Assembly: GCA_046046915.1 (NCBI GenBank)
Contig: JBJOIT010000009.1
Span: forward strand, 1-64,000
Source of the DNA: JBEEJZ01 sp046046915
Lineage (GTDB): Bacteria > Pseudomonadota > Gammaproteobacteria > Burkholderiales > Burkholderiaceae_C
Length of the DNA stretch: 64,000 bases
Direction of reading: 5' to 3'
Shown here: one piece after another, positions 40,424 to 49,526 of the stretch
How positions within the stretch are numbered: the first letter of the stretch is position 1
How the letters are laid out: the number at the start of each line of letters is the position of its first letter
Notes under the pieces: generated by a model
Seen by the model: the letters and a program-made list of their open reading frames with translations, nothing else
Told to the model about the DNA's origin: nothing
Database searches by the model: none
Program-made: the position numbers and the translations under genes

Positions 40424-41377
40424 TCAAGAAGCTAGCGGCACAAGCGTGCCCGAGTTGTACACCAACACCTTGAGCGCGCGCTCGGGCGACACATCGGCAA
40501 ATGCCGCCGGATTGGGCAGGCGCTGCTCAAACACCCACTGAGGGGCCTGTTCTTGCATGTGCTCTTGCAAGAAGGCAACCCCCAGCTCGGGGGCGTTCAA
40601 GCACAGCAAGGCGCGCCCGCCATCAGCCAACAGGTCCGGCAGGCGCCGGATCAGGCGGGGGTAATCCTTGGTGGCCACAAAGCTGCCTTTCTGGTAGCTG
40701 GGTGGGTCCAGAATGATCAGGTCATAGGGGCCGCCGCGCGTGATCTTGCCCCAGGAGCTGAAGATGTCGTGCGCCCAAAAGCTGGCACCGTTGGTCAGGC
40801 CATTGAGTTGATGGTTTTGCTGGCCGATCGACAGGGCTCCGGGGCTCATGTCCATGTTGATCACCTGGCGGGCGCCGCCTTGCAGGGCCGCCACCGAAAA
40901 GGCGCAGCTGTAGGCAAACAGGTTGAGCACCTTCATGCCAGGATGCGCCGCCGCGTGATGGCGCACCCAGCGCCGGCCCTCGGCCATGTCCAGAAACAGG
41001 CCGTGGTTTTGCCCCCTGAGCACATGCACCCGATAGCGTGCGCCTTGCTCGCTCACCACATGGGGCTCGGGCACGCTGCCGGCCAACAGGCGCGTGTCGC
41101 TGCGGCCCTCGTACCTGCACTGAAAGACCAGATTAAGCGGCTGTTCAGGTGCCAGATGCCTCAGGCGCTGTGCCAGCGCTTCCTGGATGGTGGCCAGCAC
41201 ATCGTCCGTGACTGGCACAAAACTGGTTAGCACCCAGACGGGCGGATAGGCGTCGAGCGCCCAGTGCTCGCAGCCAGGGTGCAAACCACCCCGACCGTGA
41301 AAAACGCGTTGGGCGTCCCCGGACAAGGCCATCGTGGCGATTGCATCCAACAAGGCTTGCATGGTGGCCCCGCTCAT
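40424..41377 (-). CDS. Class I SAM-dependent methyltransferase (RlmI/RlmK-like)
   Basis: About 317 residues, similar to 23S rRNA cytosine-C5 methyltransferases of the RlmI/YccW group, but without a PUA domain. The SAM site is VLNLFAYSCAFSVAALQGGA, followed by a MDMSPGAL acidic strand. The catalytic motif DLIILDPPSYQKGSF near residue 225 is the DPPxF/Y type. The start at 41377 overlaps the mltA stop as ATGA, so coupling is likely; an ATG at 41362 is a shorter alternative. RNA base methylation is inferred from the family. The exact target is not. Confidence 0.82.
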   Translation of the reverse strand: MSGATMQALLDAIATMALSGDAQRVFHGRGGLHPGCEHWALDAYPPVWVLTSFVPVTDDVLATIQEALAQRLRHLAPEQPLNLVFQCRYEGRSDTRLLAGSVPEPHVVSEQGARYRVHVLRGQNHGLFLDMAEGRRWVRHHAAAHPGMKVLNLFAYSCAFSVAALQGGARQVINMDMSPGALSIGQQNHQLNGLTNGASFWAHDIFSSWGKITRGGPYDLIILDPPSYQKGSFVATKDYPRLIRRLPDLLADGGRALLCLNAPELGVAFLQEHMQEQAPQWVFEQRLPNPAAFADVSPERALKVLVYNSGTLVPLAS

Positions 41378-42543
41378 GACCGGGGCCACAAGACCCACAG
41401 CCTGAGCGGCTGCTTTAAGCGGCCGGCCAGCTCGCCAGCCTCGGTGCCCCAGCCAGCAAAGTAGTCGGCGCGCACGGCGCCGGTGATGGCGCTGCCCGTG
41501 TCCTGCGCCAGCACCAGCCGGTGCAGGGAGGTAACTGGCCCGGTAGATGACAGCCAGACCGGCGTGCCATAGGGAATGCTGCCGGGGTCTACCGCAATCG
41601 ATCGACCGGGCGTCAGGGCCACGCCCTGGGCACCGCGCGGGCCAAAAGAGGCGTTCAGATCAGACAGAGGTTCCTCCCTGAAAAACACGGTGCGCGGGTT
41701 GCTCCACAGCATCTCGTTCACACGCCCCGGGTTGGCCTGGGTCCAAGCACGGATGGCCGGCCAGGACGCATCGCGCAGCGCGCCCTGGTCCAGCAGCCAA
41801 CGACCCACGCTCTTGTACGGCTGCTCATTCGAGCCTGCAAAGGCCAGACGCACCAGGCGCTGGCTGCCATCGGCTTCGGTGATGCGCACGCGCCCCGAGC
41901 CTTGAATTTGAAGGATAAGTGCATCGACAGGATCGGCAAGGTAGGCAATTTCACGGCCACGCAACTGGGCCTGCACGTCTGCGCGAGTGTCGATCTCCTG
42001 GCGAGTGAACCAGGGCTTGCGCTGAGCCAGGCCTGCCGGTAACTGGTACAGGGGCACAACATAGGTGGCAGTAGGCACACGGCTGGCCTCCAGCTGTGGC
42101 TCGTAGTAACCCGTCAGCAGGCCCTCGGTGGCCGGCATGCCCGCCAGCGGCTCCACCCGGTAGGGCTGCAGGCGCTTCATCATCCAGCTGCGCTGTTCGT
42201 CAACCTGCGCAATGCTGAGCTGCCGCACTTCGGCGCACAGGGGCGCAAACACCGGCCCTGGGCGTTCACAGCTTTTGATCCAGGCGTTCCAGGCCTCAAA
42301 CAAGGCGTCGTCTGTCAGGCCGGGCAACTCGGCCCAGCGCACCGGCGTCCACTGGCTTTTGGCGCGCGCCATAGCTGGGGGCAAGGGCGAGTCGTCAGGG
42401 AGCAGGGCACGCGCCGCCTCGGCCGGCAAAGGGGGCGTCGATGGCACCTCCGGCGGCGGGGTTTCCGTCTCGGGTAGGCTGGAGCAGGCGGCCAGGCTTC
42501 CTAAAATCCAGGCCATCATCCAGGTGCGTAGGAGTTGTGTCAT
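41374..42543 (-). CDS. mltA: Membrane-bound lytic murein transglycosylase A
   Basis: An outer-membrane lipoprotein of 389 residues that cleaves peptidoglycan glycan strands to 1,6-anhydro products. The lipoprotein signal ends at LAAC, giving lipidated Cys20, followed by a Pro-rich linker. The MltA double-psi barrel is recognisable by LLTGYYEPQLEAS, DALILQIQGSGRV and the C-terminal 3D domain LVLAQDTGSAITGAVRADYF, whose Asp residues include the catalytic one. The ATG at 42543 begins the signal peptide directly. The frame is open upstream but non-conserved. Its start shares bases with that of a small divergent gene. The methyltransferase overlaps its stop by 4 bp. Confidence 0.94.
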   Translation of the reverse strand: MTQLLRTWMMAWILGSLAACSSLPETETPPPEVPSTPPLPAEAARALLPDDSPLPPAMARAKSQWTPVRWAELPGLTDDALFEAWNAWIKSCERPGPVFAPLCAEVRQLSIAQVDEQRSWMMKRLQPYRVEPLAGMPATEGLLTGYYEPQLEASRVPTATYVVPLYQLPAGLAQRKPWFTRQEIDTRADVQAQLRGREIAYLADPVDALILQIQGSGRVRITEADGSQRLVRLAFAGSNEQPYKSVGRWLLDQGALRDASWPAIRAWTQANPGRVNEMLWSNPRTVFFREEPLSDLNASFGPRGAQGVALTPGRSIAVDPGSIPYGTPVWLSSTGPVTSLHRLVLAQDTGSAITGAVRADYFAGWGTEAGELAGRLKQPLRLWVLWPRS

Positions 42544-42700
42544 GAGTTTGTTGTTGCTAGAGGCTCTGGGCGCCTTGGTGCTGTTGATTTTGATCGTGTG
42601 GTGGACCATGTTCTCGGGCCGGGACAAGGGCGAACTTCCGGGCCAGCACAGTGATGTTCAGGCAGCCACTAAAGAGGCCAGCGACCCCAAGAAGGACTGA
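42542..42700 (+). CDS. Small single-pass membrane protein, 52 residues (no assigned function)
   Basis: A short gene supported by a strong AGGAG at 42530-42534, 7 bp before the ATG. The protein has an N-terminal hydrophobic helix (residues 2-22, SLLLLEALGALVLLILIV), then WWTMFSGRDKGEL and a hydrophilic, charged tail. The orientation would be helix in the inner membrane and tail in the cytoplasm. I think similar small proteins occur beside mltA in related bacteria, but this cannot be confirmed here. Its ATG overlaps the mltA ATG on the other strand within CATG. It converges on the response regulator gene with 5 bp between stops. No function is claimed. Confidence 0.72.
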   Translation: MSLLLLEALGALVLLILIVWWTMFSGRDKGELPGQHSDVQAATKEASDPKKD

Positions 42701-42705
42701 GCAGC

Positions 42706-43332
42706 TCAGGCACCCCGCAATACGTTGGCCAGCTCCACGGCCGATTTCACATCCATTTTTTCAAAAAGGCGCGAGCGGTGTACTTCCACCGTGCGCACGC
42801 TGATGTCGAGCTGGTCGGCAATCAGCTTGTTGGGCAGGCCCTCGACCACCAGGCGCATCACGTCACGCTCGCGGTCGGTCAGATCTGCCAGGCGCTGCTG
42901 CAAGACGGCCTGAGACCGCTGCTGATCCAGTACCGCCTGCGACTGGGCCAGGGCCTGCTCGATGCGGTCCACCAGCGCGTTGTCTGAGAACGGTTTTTCG
43001 CAAAAATCAAAGGCCCCACGTTTGACGGCAGCCACAGCGGTAGGCAGGTCGGCATGGCCAGTCAAAAAGATCACGGGCAGGCCCAAGTGCAGGCCACGCT
43101 CCACCAAGCGGTCAAACAGCGCCAAGCCACTGAGGCCCGGCATGCGCACATCCAGCATCAAACAACTGGGCTGACGGAGCTGAAAGCCGGCCTCCAGCAT
43201 CGTCCAAAACGCATCTGCGCCGTCAAAGGGCTCGCTGTTCAGACGACGCGAGCGCAACAACCACGCAAGCGCCTCGCGCACACTGGCATCGTCATCCACG
43301 ATAAAAATGCGGGCGTCTTTGATGGGTTGCAT
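42706..43332 (-). CDS. FixJ/NarL-family response regulator
   Basis: A 208-residue two-component transcription factor. The receiver domain has the acidic triad Asp13-Asp15, phospho-acceptor Asp61 (CLMLDVRMPG), Thr91 (FLTGHADLP) and Lys113 (FCEKPF). A LuxR-type helix-turn-helix output domain occupies about residues 145-205 (LTDRERDVMRLVVEGLPNKL; SVRTVEVHRSRLFEKM), as in FixJ and TtrR. It is paired with the PAS kinase gene ending 9 bp upstream. The genes it controls are not evident; a divergent or downstream target operon is not present. Confidence 0.93.
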   Translation of the reverse strand: MQPIKDARIFIVDDDASVREALAWLLRSRRLNSEPFDGADAFWTMLEAGFQLRQPSCLMLDVRMPGLSGLALFDRLVERGLHLGLPVIFLTGHADLPTAVAAVKRGAFDFCEKPFSDNALVDRIEQALAQSQAVLDQQRSQAVLQQRLADLTDRERDVMRLVVEGLPNKLIADQLDISVRTVEVHRSRLFEKMDVKSAVELANVLRGA

Positions 43333-43341
43333 GGGCGCATG

Positions 43342-45366
43342 TTATGCCAGCGTTGCCGCCAGCAAGCTGAAGCTGAACACCGTGCCGCGAGGCAGGTTGG
43401 CCGCATATTCGAGGGTGCCACCGTGCTGCTCCACCACGGTACGGCACAAGCTCAGGCCCAGGCCCATGCCCTCGGCCTTGGTCGTGAAAAACGGGGTAAA
43501 CAACTGCAGTTGTACGGCCTCTGAAATGCCCGGCCCGCAGTCTGCCACCGAGAACTGCACCCGCGGCTCGCCCCCGGCATCGGGCGCAGGCGCCACACTC
43601 AAGGTCAGCACACGCGCATCGTCACCGACTTGCTCCATGGCCTGCATGGCATTGCGCGCCAGGTTCAAAAGGACCTGTTCGACCATGGTCTTGTCACACA
43701 GCACGGCAGGCGTGTCGGTGGCCACCACGGTCTGTACTTGCACCCTCAACTTGCGGGCCTGCAGGCTCACCAGGGGCAGGATGGCCTCGAGCAAGGCCCG
43801 GGCCGTGACCGCCTCGCGCGCTTGGTCGCGCCGACGCACGAAGTCGTGCACGCTTTTGATGACGCGGCCTGCACGCTCGGCCTGCTCGGCAATGCGCTGC
43901 AGGGGTAGCGCCAGGTCGGCCTTAAGGCTGTCCACATCGTCGGCGGGGTCTTGCAGCAAGTTGACCGAACCGGTGGCATAGCTGGAGATGGCGGCCAAGG
44001 GCTGGTTGAGTTCATGGCTGAGCAGCGAGGCCATCTCGCCCACCATGGCCAGGCGCGCTGTGGCCTGCAAGCGCTCGTGGCTGGCGCGCGACAGCTCCTG
44101 CACTCGGCGCTGCTCGCTGATGTCCACAAACGCGCTCATCCAGCCGGTTTGCACGCCTTGCGCATTGATGAGCGGAGCCTCGATGATGAGCACTGGAAAA
44201 CGGGTGCCGTCCTTGCGCATGAAGACCGACTCATAGCCCTCGCGCGGTGGCACATTGCCTGCCAGCCGGATGGCCTGGCGCTGCTGGTACTCGTCCACCA
44301 ACTCGGGCGGCCAGTAGGGTGCAGGCAGACCATGGCCGAGTAGCTCTGCGGGCTCGAAACCCACCATCTCGCAAAATGCGGGGTTGACATAGGTGATGCG
44401 CCCGCGCAGGTCTCGGGCACGCAGGCCGGTGACCAGCGAGTCCTCCATGGCCTTGCGAAACGCCAGTGCATCGGCCAAGTCCCGTTCGGCCCGCTGGCGT
44501 CGGCGCATGTCGTTGGCCAGCAACACCAGAATCGAGATCAGCGCCAGGGTCATGGCGGCAACCAGCGCTGTGAGCACATTGGGAAAGAAATCGGGTGCTT
44601 GGCGCCAGCTGTTCAACTTGAACACCAGCGTTGTGCCGCCGGGCAAGTCCAGCAGCTGCTGCGCCGAGAACACCCGGCTGCCCCGGCGCTGGGCGCCCCA
44701 CACGGCCAGCCGGGTGCCGTCGCCCTCGGTCAAAGACAACTCGTGGTTGCGCAGGGGCTGGCGGGCCGCCAGTTCATCCAGCAGCCCCTGAAGCGAATAA
44801 GTGGCGACCAGATAGCCCACACGTCGCCCGCCGCTGACCAGCGGAAGACACATCTCCATCAACTCCTGACCCATGCCGTTGGTCGTGGGCAAAAAGTAAC
44901 TAGGGGCATAGGCCGGGCCGCTCAAACGCTGGGCTGCGAGGCAGGCCTGCTGCACATCCGTCTGGGCGGTGGCGCGCCCCATGCGTTCAAACAGATTGGA
45001 CTCAAAAGGGGTGTTCACAAAGGACTGAATGCGCAAGGCATCGTCGCGCCATTCCAGTCGAACGAGCTCCCGGTGCTCTCGCAAGATGGACGAGGCATCG
45101 ATGGCCCATGCATTGGGGCTGGGGTCGTTCACCTGCAGGGTCTGCAGGCTTTGTACATTGCGCGACATGCCACTGCGTAGCTCACCCACGGCCTCGGTGG
45201 CATCAAGCTCAAGTTGTCCCTGCAACCGTGCCGCCTCGTAGCGCCCAGCAAGCCAGATCAGCGTGCCCAGTAAGGCCACCACCAGGGCCACCAACGCAGC
45301 CCAGAGCAACCAGCGCGGCCGGCCAGCCGTTAGACGATCCATGCCATGCGGTGCGCGTGGGATCAC
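43342..45366 (-). CDS. Membrane-bound PAS sensor histidine kinase (FixL/DctB-like)
   Basis: A 674-residue sensor kinase. One helix near residues 20-42 leads into a periplasmic region of about 220 residues with a CACHE-like layout. A second helix lies around residues 265-285, then a PAS domain with a PAC motif (about 300-425), a HisKA dimerisation domain with His451 (ASLLSHELNQPLAAISS) and a C-terminal ATPase domain (NLARNAMQAM; DCGPGIS; GMGLGLSLC). It phosphorylates the FixJ-type regulator encoded 9 bp downstream. A GTG at 45366 is taken as start; an ATG at 45342 is equally plausible. It begins 7 bp after the yhdP stop, suggesting an operon. The ligand is unknown. Confidence 0.9.
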   Translation of the reverse strand: MIPRAPHGMDRLTAGRPRWLLWAALVALVVALLGTLIWLAGRYEAARLQGQLELDATEAVGELRSGMSRNVQSLQTLQVNDPSPNAWAIDASSILREHRELVRLEWRDDALRIQSFVNTPFESNLFERMGRATAQTDVQQACLAAQRLSGPAYAPSYFLPTTNGMGQELMEMCLPLVSGGRRVGYLVATYSLQGLLDELAARQPLRNHELSLTEGDGTRLAVWGAQRRGSRVFSAQQLLDLPGGTTLVFKLNSWRQAPDFFPNVLTALVAAMTLALISILVLLANDMRRRQRAERDLADALAFRKAMEDSLVTGLRARDLRGRITYVNPAFCEMVGFEPAELLGHGLPAPYWPPELVDEYQQRQAIRLAGNVPPREGYESVFMRKDGTRFPVLIIEAPLINAQGVQTGWMSAFVDISEQRRVQELSRASHERLQATARLAMVGEMASLLSHELNQPLAAISSYATGSVNLLQDPADDVDSLKADLALPLQRIAEQAERAGRVIKSVHDFVRRRDQAREAVTARALLEAILPLVSLQARKLRVQVQTVVATDTPAVLCDKTMVEQVLLNLARNAMQAMEQVGDDARVLTLSVAPAPDAGGEPRVQFSVADCGPGISEAVQLQLFTPFFTTKAEGMGLGLSLCRTVVEQHGGTLEYAANLPRGTVFSFSLLAATLA

Positions 45367-45373
45367 AGGCGAC

Positions 45374-48300
45374 TCACTCCACCCGGGTGACCTTGGGGTT
45401 GGTCCAGGTGCCTTCGACGGTGAACTCTTGCGTCACCGCCTCCATCAGCGGTTTGCGCAGGATGTATTGCGCCACAAAGGTGCTCAGGGCCACCGCCGGA
45501 TTGAAGGCCGACGCGAGCAAGGAGGCTGTGCCCGCATTCAGCTCGGGCACCACCAGCACCCGCAGGTTTTGTGTTTCGCGGGCAATGTCGGCACGCCCTT
45601 CCATCATGACGGCCGCATTCACACCCTTCATCTGCAAGTTGCTGGTGCTGGCCATGCCGGCATCGATACTGACATCGCCACGCAAGGTGTCAAAGGCGAA
45701 ACCATCACTGAACACGTCCCGGAAATCCAGCAGCAAGCGACGGGGCAGAGACTGCAGGCTCAGCACCCCGAGCAACTTGGCCAAACCGGGATCGGCCTTC
45801 AAGAACTGCCCCGATTCGATGGCCACGTTGAACTTGCCGCCCATGCTGGCGTAGTCAGGCGACAGGGGCGAGCCCATCCAGGTGATCTGGCCCTGCATCT
45901 TGCCCTGGCCCCTGCGCACCACGTCTTTCATGCCCATGCGGGCCAGCAACAGGCCAGAGTCGGCGATGTCAAACTTGAAATCCATCACAGTTTTGCGACG
46001 TTCGGCACCGGCTCTGAGCGCCGCTTTGGGCGTGGGCGACGCTATCCATTGCCCGGTGGCAGCAAATTTGGCCTCAGGCACGGTGATGTTGAACTTGTTC
46101 AGGCGCCACTCGCGCGGCTCGGTGCCGGTGCCGCCGCGGTTGATAGCCTCAATTTCCACCCGCCCAAGACGCTTGCCACGCAGCTCAAAGTCATCCACGG
46201 CAATGTCCAACGCCGGCACGGTGGCCGGCTGCTCCTCCAACAGGGCTTCGAAATCATTGACTGTGCTGGGGGCCAGGGTCAGCCGGGCCAGCCGGGCATA
46301 CACCCGCCCCGGATTGCCGGCGGTTCCTTGCCGGTACTCGGCATAACCATTGAGTTCACGCGCATCGATGTTGGCACGCCAGGTAAGGCCGTCACGCGAG
46401 CCGCCGGCCACCACATCGTTGAGCTGGCGCCGATCCACCAGCAGTTCGTCCGCCCGCAGGGCCAGGCTGGTGGGCAAATAGGCCTGGGCCGAGGCCGGCA
46501 GGCCCGCCGCGGAGTCGTCGCCCCCCCCACTCGCCCGAGTGCCAGTGATGGCAGGCCCCGGCTGCGCCAGCGCGCGCTCCCAGGCGTCTACGTCTATGCG
46601 CGGCAGCCGAACGTTGGCCACCACGCCAGCCTCGGGCAGCACCAGTTGCTCATCATCCCCCAGGCCCATGGCAATGCCGCCCCGCACCACCCGTGCGGTC
46701 TTGCCGCTGTTGTCCAGCACATAGGCCAGGGAAAACACTTGTCCCAAGTCCACGCGCCATTGTTCGAGCGGCATGGCCGCGGTGCGGGCGGGCTTGCTGT
46801 CCGGCAGGGCCAATTGCTCGATGCGCAACGGCAGGGTGGCATCGGCGGTCTTGCTCAGGGGTGCGGGCAGGCTCAGGGCCAGCCCGCTCAGATTGCTGTT
46901 GACGCGCAGTTGCGGCAGGCCCTTCTTGATGGCGTATTCGGCGTTGTAACTGGTGCTGCCGTTGGCAAACCGGGTGAGCTGCGCCAGTGGCCCCAGCTCG
47001 CTGGCCAGCCGCAAGCCGTCAACCGTCACCATGCCTTGCGCGCGCAACACCACATCGGGCACCGCTCGCGCAGTGGCCGAAGCCGCGTTAGCGCCACCCC
47101 CCACCAGTGGTACCGTGCCGCCGTCCAGTCGGGCATCGCCCCCCAGCAGCCGGGCCTGCACACCGGCCAGCGTGAACCCGGTATCGGTGAAATTGACGCT
47201 GCCACGCACTCGCTGCAAGCGTGGTGTGGTGGGCGTCACCTGCAGGTCGTTGCCCGCCAGCGTCACGCTGCCCTGCACGGTGGACTTCTCGAGAGCAGCC
47301 AGCTTGAGATTGAGCTTGAGACGCAGATCAGCGCTGCCAGTGACGCTGGCCTGGCGGAGCACCTGGCCCGTCCAACCGTCCAGGGGGGAGCTGTTGACCA
47401 CGCGCACCATTTCCGCCAGCGGACCACGCGCGTCGGCCTGCACTACCAGGAGCCGGGCTTTCTCCATGTCGGCCATCTGGGCTTCGGCGCGCAACAAAGG
47501 CAGTTGCCCCAACTGGCCTTTGCTGACCTTGAACTGCATGCTGGCGCGCTCAAACACCAAATCACCCTGCAGCTGCGACAGGGCTGGCCAGGGCGCCTCA
47601 CCTGGCGTCTGCAAACTTGCGGGCACATAGGCCAGCCCGCCATCGCGCAGAGCGGCGGTGATGCGGAACTCGCCTTTGCGCGGATCGGTAAAGGGCATGT
47701 CGTTCAGGTTGCCACGCACCTTGAACTGAACACTGCCAGAGCTGCCCTGCACTACTGCGTCGCGGACATAGTGGCGCACGGAGGCATCCAGGACCAGGGG
47801 CAGGTAGCGGTGCACGCGGGTGGCGTCGGCCCGGGTCAGCTTGCCCTGCAGATCCAGCACGCCCGGAAAACGGGAACTGCCAGCCGTTTGCGTCGGCTGT
47901 GCGGTCTGCCATTTGGCTTGTAGCTCGCCCTGCGCATCGGCGTTGCTGAAACGGGTGTTGACCGCCTGCACCGTCCATTGCTCATCTTGCACCTGCCATC
48001 GCAGCTCAGAGCTCAAACGGGTCATTGGAACCACCGGCTCTTCAAAGACCCCGGGCAACACCAAAGCGCCGTTGTCGATGGCCAAGGTAGCCTTGCCACC
48101 CTTGGGGCTCAGGTCGAAGTCCAGGCTCACCCCCTGCGCGCCCGGCAGCTGACGACTGGCATCTGCATTGAAGGCCAGGCCTAGCAAGCGACCCTTGGCC
48201 TCGAGTTGCTCAGGCGCTTGCAGGCCCCCTTGCCAACGGGCACTTAATTTTTCGACCAGACCCGCCGGTGCCAGGCGATCCAGCAGAGCGTGAACTTGCC

Positions 48301-49465
48301 CATCCAGGGGCACCCGCCGGGCCACCTGGCCCAGCGCAGCGAGTTCCAGCCGATCGGCTTCAAGTTCGGTGCGGGCAGCGACCTCCGCCACAGTGGACTG
48401 CGGTCCGGCCTTGGCGTAGCGGTGTTTCAGACGCACATTGCCGCCCGGCCAGACCAGGCCGTCGGCTGTCACAAATTGCAGCGCCTCGGTGCCTACATCA
48501 AAGCCAGCCGCATCCTGATACCCACCCAGTCGCCCCGCCAGGCTCGATAGGTGCAAGGGCTCCAAGCCCGGCTGCAGGGTGGCGGTGACATCGCTCAGTG
48601 CCAGATCGAAGGTGGCAGAGGTGATGTCTGCCCGGCGCACATCCGCCCAGGCTCGCATGGCGCCACGGCCTTGGGCTACGTCCACACCCAAGTCCACATA
48701 GGGTCGGAGCCTGGACAAGTCGATCTGCTCAAAGCCCGCATACAGCTCACCTTCCCACTCACGCCAACGGCCGTTGGCCAGCGTCAGCGGCGGCTGACGC
48801 AACACCGCCATCACGCGAAAACGCTGTCCCCAATCTGCCGGTGGGGTGGCATCAAAACGCAGGCTGTGGCGCCGGGCACGGTAACGTACCACCAGGTCGA
48901 CATCGCTCAGGGCCAGCGGTGGCGCGGCGCGTAACTCGTCGGTCCAGTTCAGGGTGCCACGGCGCACCACCAGCTCGGGCTGCGAAAAAAACCAGTCGGC
49001 CGCGCGACCGTCATCCTGAGCGGCCTGGGACAGATCCAGCCCCGCCACCAGCCAGCGGCCTTGCGGGGTGCGCCGGATGTCCAGGTTCGGCTGTTCCACG
49101 AGCAGCTGGTCGAAACTCAGGGCCAGAAAAGAACGGGGGGACAGGGTGGCCAGCACTCGTGGCAGACGCAGGGCCTCACGGTTCTGGGTGTCAAACAGGC
49201 GAACATCGGTCAATTCGAAAGACGGCAGGGTGCCGCTCGACTCGGCGGTGAGGGCGCCGATCTGCACCCTGGCCCCGAGCAGCTGGGTCGCCCGGCTCTC
49301 CAGCATCGGGCGAAATTCGTCGATACGCGGCACAATGACCCAATGCAGGCCACCCCAGACCAAGGCAAAAACAGCCCAGGCGAAGAGCACACATCGCAGC
49401 GACCACCGGGCGGCGGCCGCTGCGGCCTTCAGCCAGGACGACGGTGTGGGCGAGGAACGATCCAT
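45374..49465 (-). CDS. yhdP: YhdP-family AsmA-like envelope protein
   Basis: A 1,363-residue AsmA-superfamily protein. One N-terminal transmembrane helix (about residues 20-45, LRCVLFAWAVFALVWGGLHWV) anchors a very long periplasmic beta-groove. In E. coli YhdP, TamB and YdbH share in phospholipid transport to the outer membrane. The family's conserved C-terminal block appears as GVLSLQSLPRRLLLDFRDVFSDG and STNLQMKGVNAAVMMEGRADI. Length and end (EFTVEGTWTNPKVTRVE) are typical. It is divergent from glnE, with a 61-bp gap between the starts. The two-component genes follow 7 bp downstream, so they may share its transcript. Confidence 0.92.
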   Translation of the reverse strand: MDRSSPTPSSWLKAAAAAARWSLRCVLFAWAVFALVWGGLHWVIVPRIDEFRPMLESRATQLLGARVQIGALTAESSGTLPSFELTDVRLFDTQNREALRLPRVLATLSPRSFLALSFDQLLVEQPNLDIRRTPQGRWLVAGLDLSQAAQDDGRAADWFFSQPELVVRRGTLNWTDELRAAPPLALSDVDLVVRYRARRHSLRFDATPPADWGQRFRVMAVLRQPPLTLANGRWREWEGELYAGFEQIDLSRLRPYVDLGVDVAQGRGAMRAWADVRRADITSATFDLALSDVTATLQPGLEPLHLSSLAGRLGGYQDAAGFDVGTEALQFVTADGLVWPGGNVRLKHRYAKAGPQSTVAEVAARTELEADRLELAALGQVARRVPLDGQVHALLDRLAPAGLVEKLSARWQGGLQAPEQLEAKGRLLGLAFNADASRQLPGAQGVSLDFDLSPKGGKATLAIDNGALVLPGVFEEPVVPMTRLSSELRWQVQDEQWTVQAVNTRFSNADAQGELQAKWQTAQPTQTAGSSRFPGVLDLQGKLTRADATRVHRYLPLVLDASVRHYVRDAVVQGSSGSVQFKVRGNLNDMPFTDPRKGEFRITAALRDGGLAYVPASLQTPGEAPWPALSQLQGDLVFERASMQFKVSKGQLGQLPLLRAEAQMADMEKARLLVVQADARGPLAEMVRVVNSSPLDGWTGQVLRQASVTGSADLRLKLNLKLAALEKSTVQGSVTLAGNDLQVTPTTPRLQRVRGSVNFTDTGFTLAGVQARLLGGDARLDGGTVPLVGGGANAASATARAVPDVVLRAQGMVTVDGLRLASELGPLAQLTRFANGSTSYNAEYAIKKGLPQLRVNSNLSGLALSLPAPLSKTADATLPLRIEQLALPDSKPARTAAMPLEQWRVDLGQVFSLAYVLDNSGKTARVVRGGIAMGLGDDEQLVLPEAGVVANVRLPRIDVDAWERALAQPGPAITGTRASGGGDDSAAGLPASAQAYLPTSLALRADELLVDRRQLNDVVAGGSRDGLTWRANIDARELNGYAEYRQGTAGNPGRVYARLARLTLAPSTVNDFEALLEEQPATVPALDIAVDDFELRGKRLGRVEIEAINRGGTGTEPREWRLNKFNITVPEAKFAATGQWIASPTPKAALRAGAERRKTVMDFKFDIADSGLLLARMGMKDVVRRGQGKMQGQITWMGSPLSPDYASMGGKFNVAIESGQFLKADPGLAKLLGVLSLQSLPRRLLLDFRDVFSDGFAFDTLRGDVSIDAGMASTSNLQMKGVNAAVMMEGRADIARETQNLRVLVVPELNAGTASLLASAFNPAVALSTFVAQYILRKPLMEAVTQEFTVEGTWTNPKVTRVE

Positions 49466-49526
49466 CTTCTATTCAAAACGTGTCAAGAATTATGACCCGC
49501 AATGACTGGGTGCCGGGGGCACCATC

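Noticed and set aside
45263..47923. An 886-residue plus-strand open frame opposite yhdP
   Set aside because: It lies wholly antisense to (and beyond) a well-conserved gene, has a His/Gln/Gly-rich composition typical of the reverse complement of GC-rich codons, and no recognisable domain.
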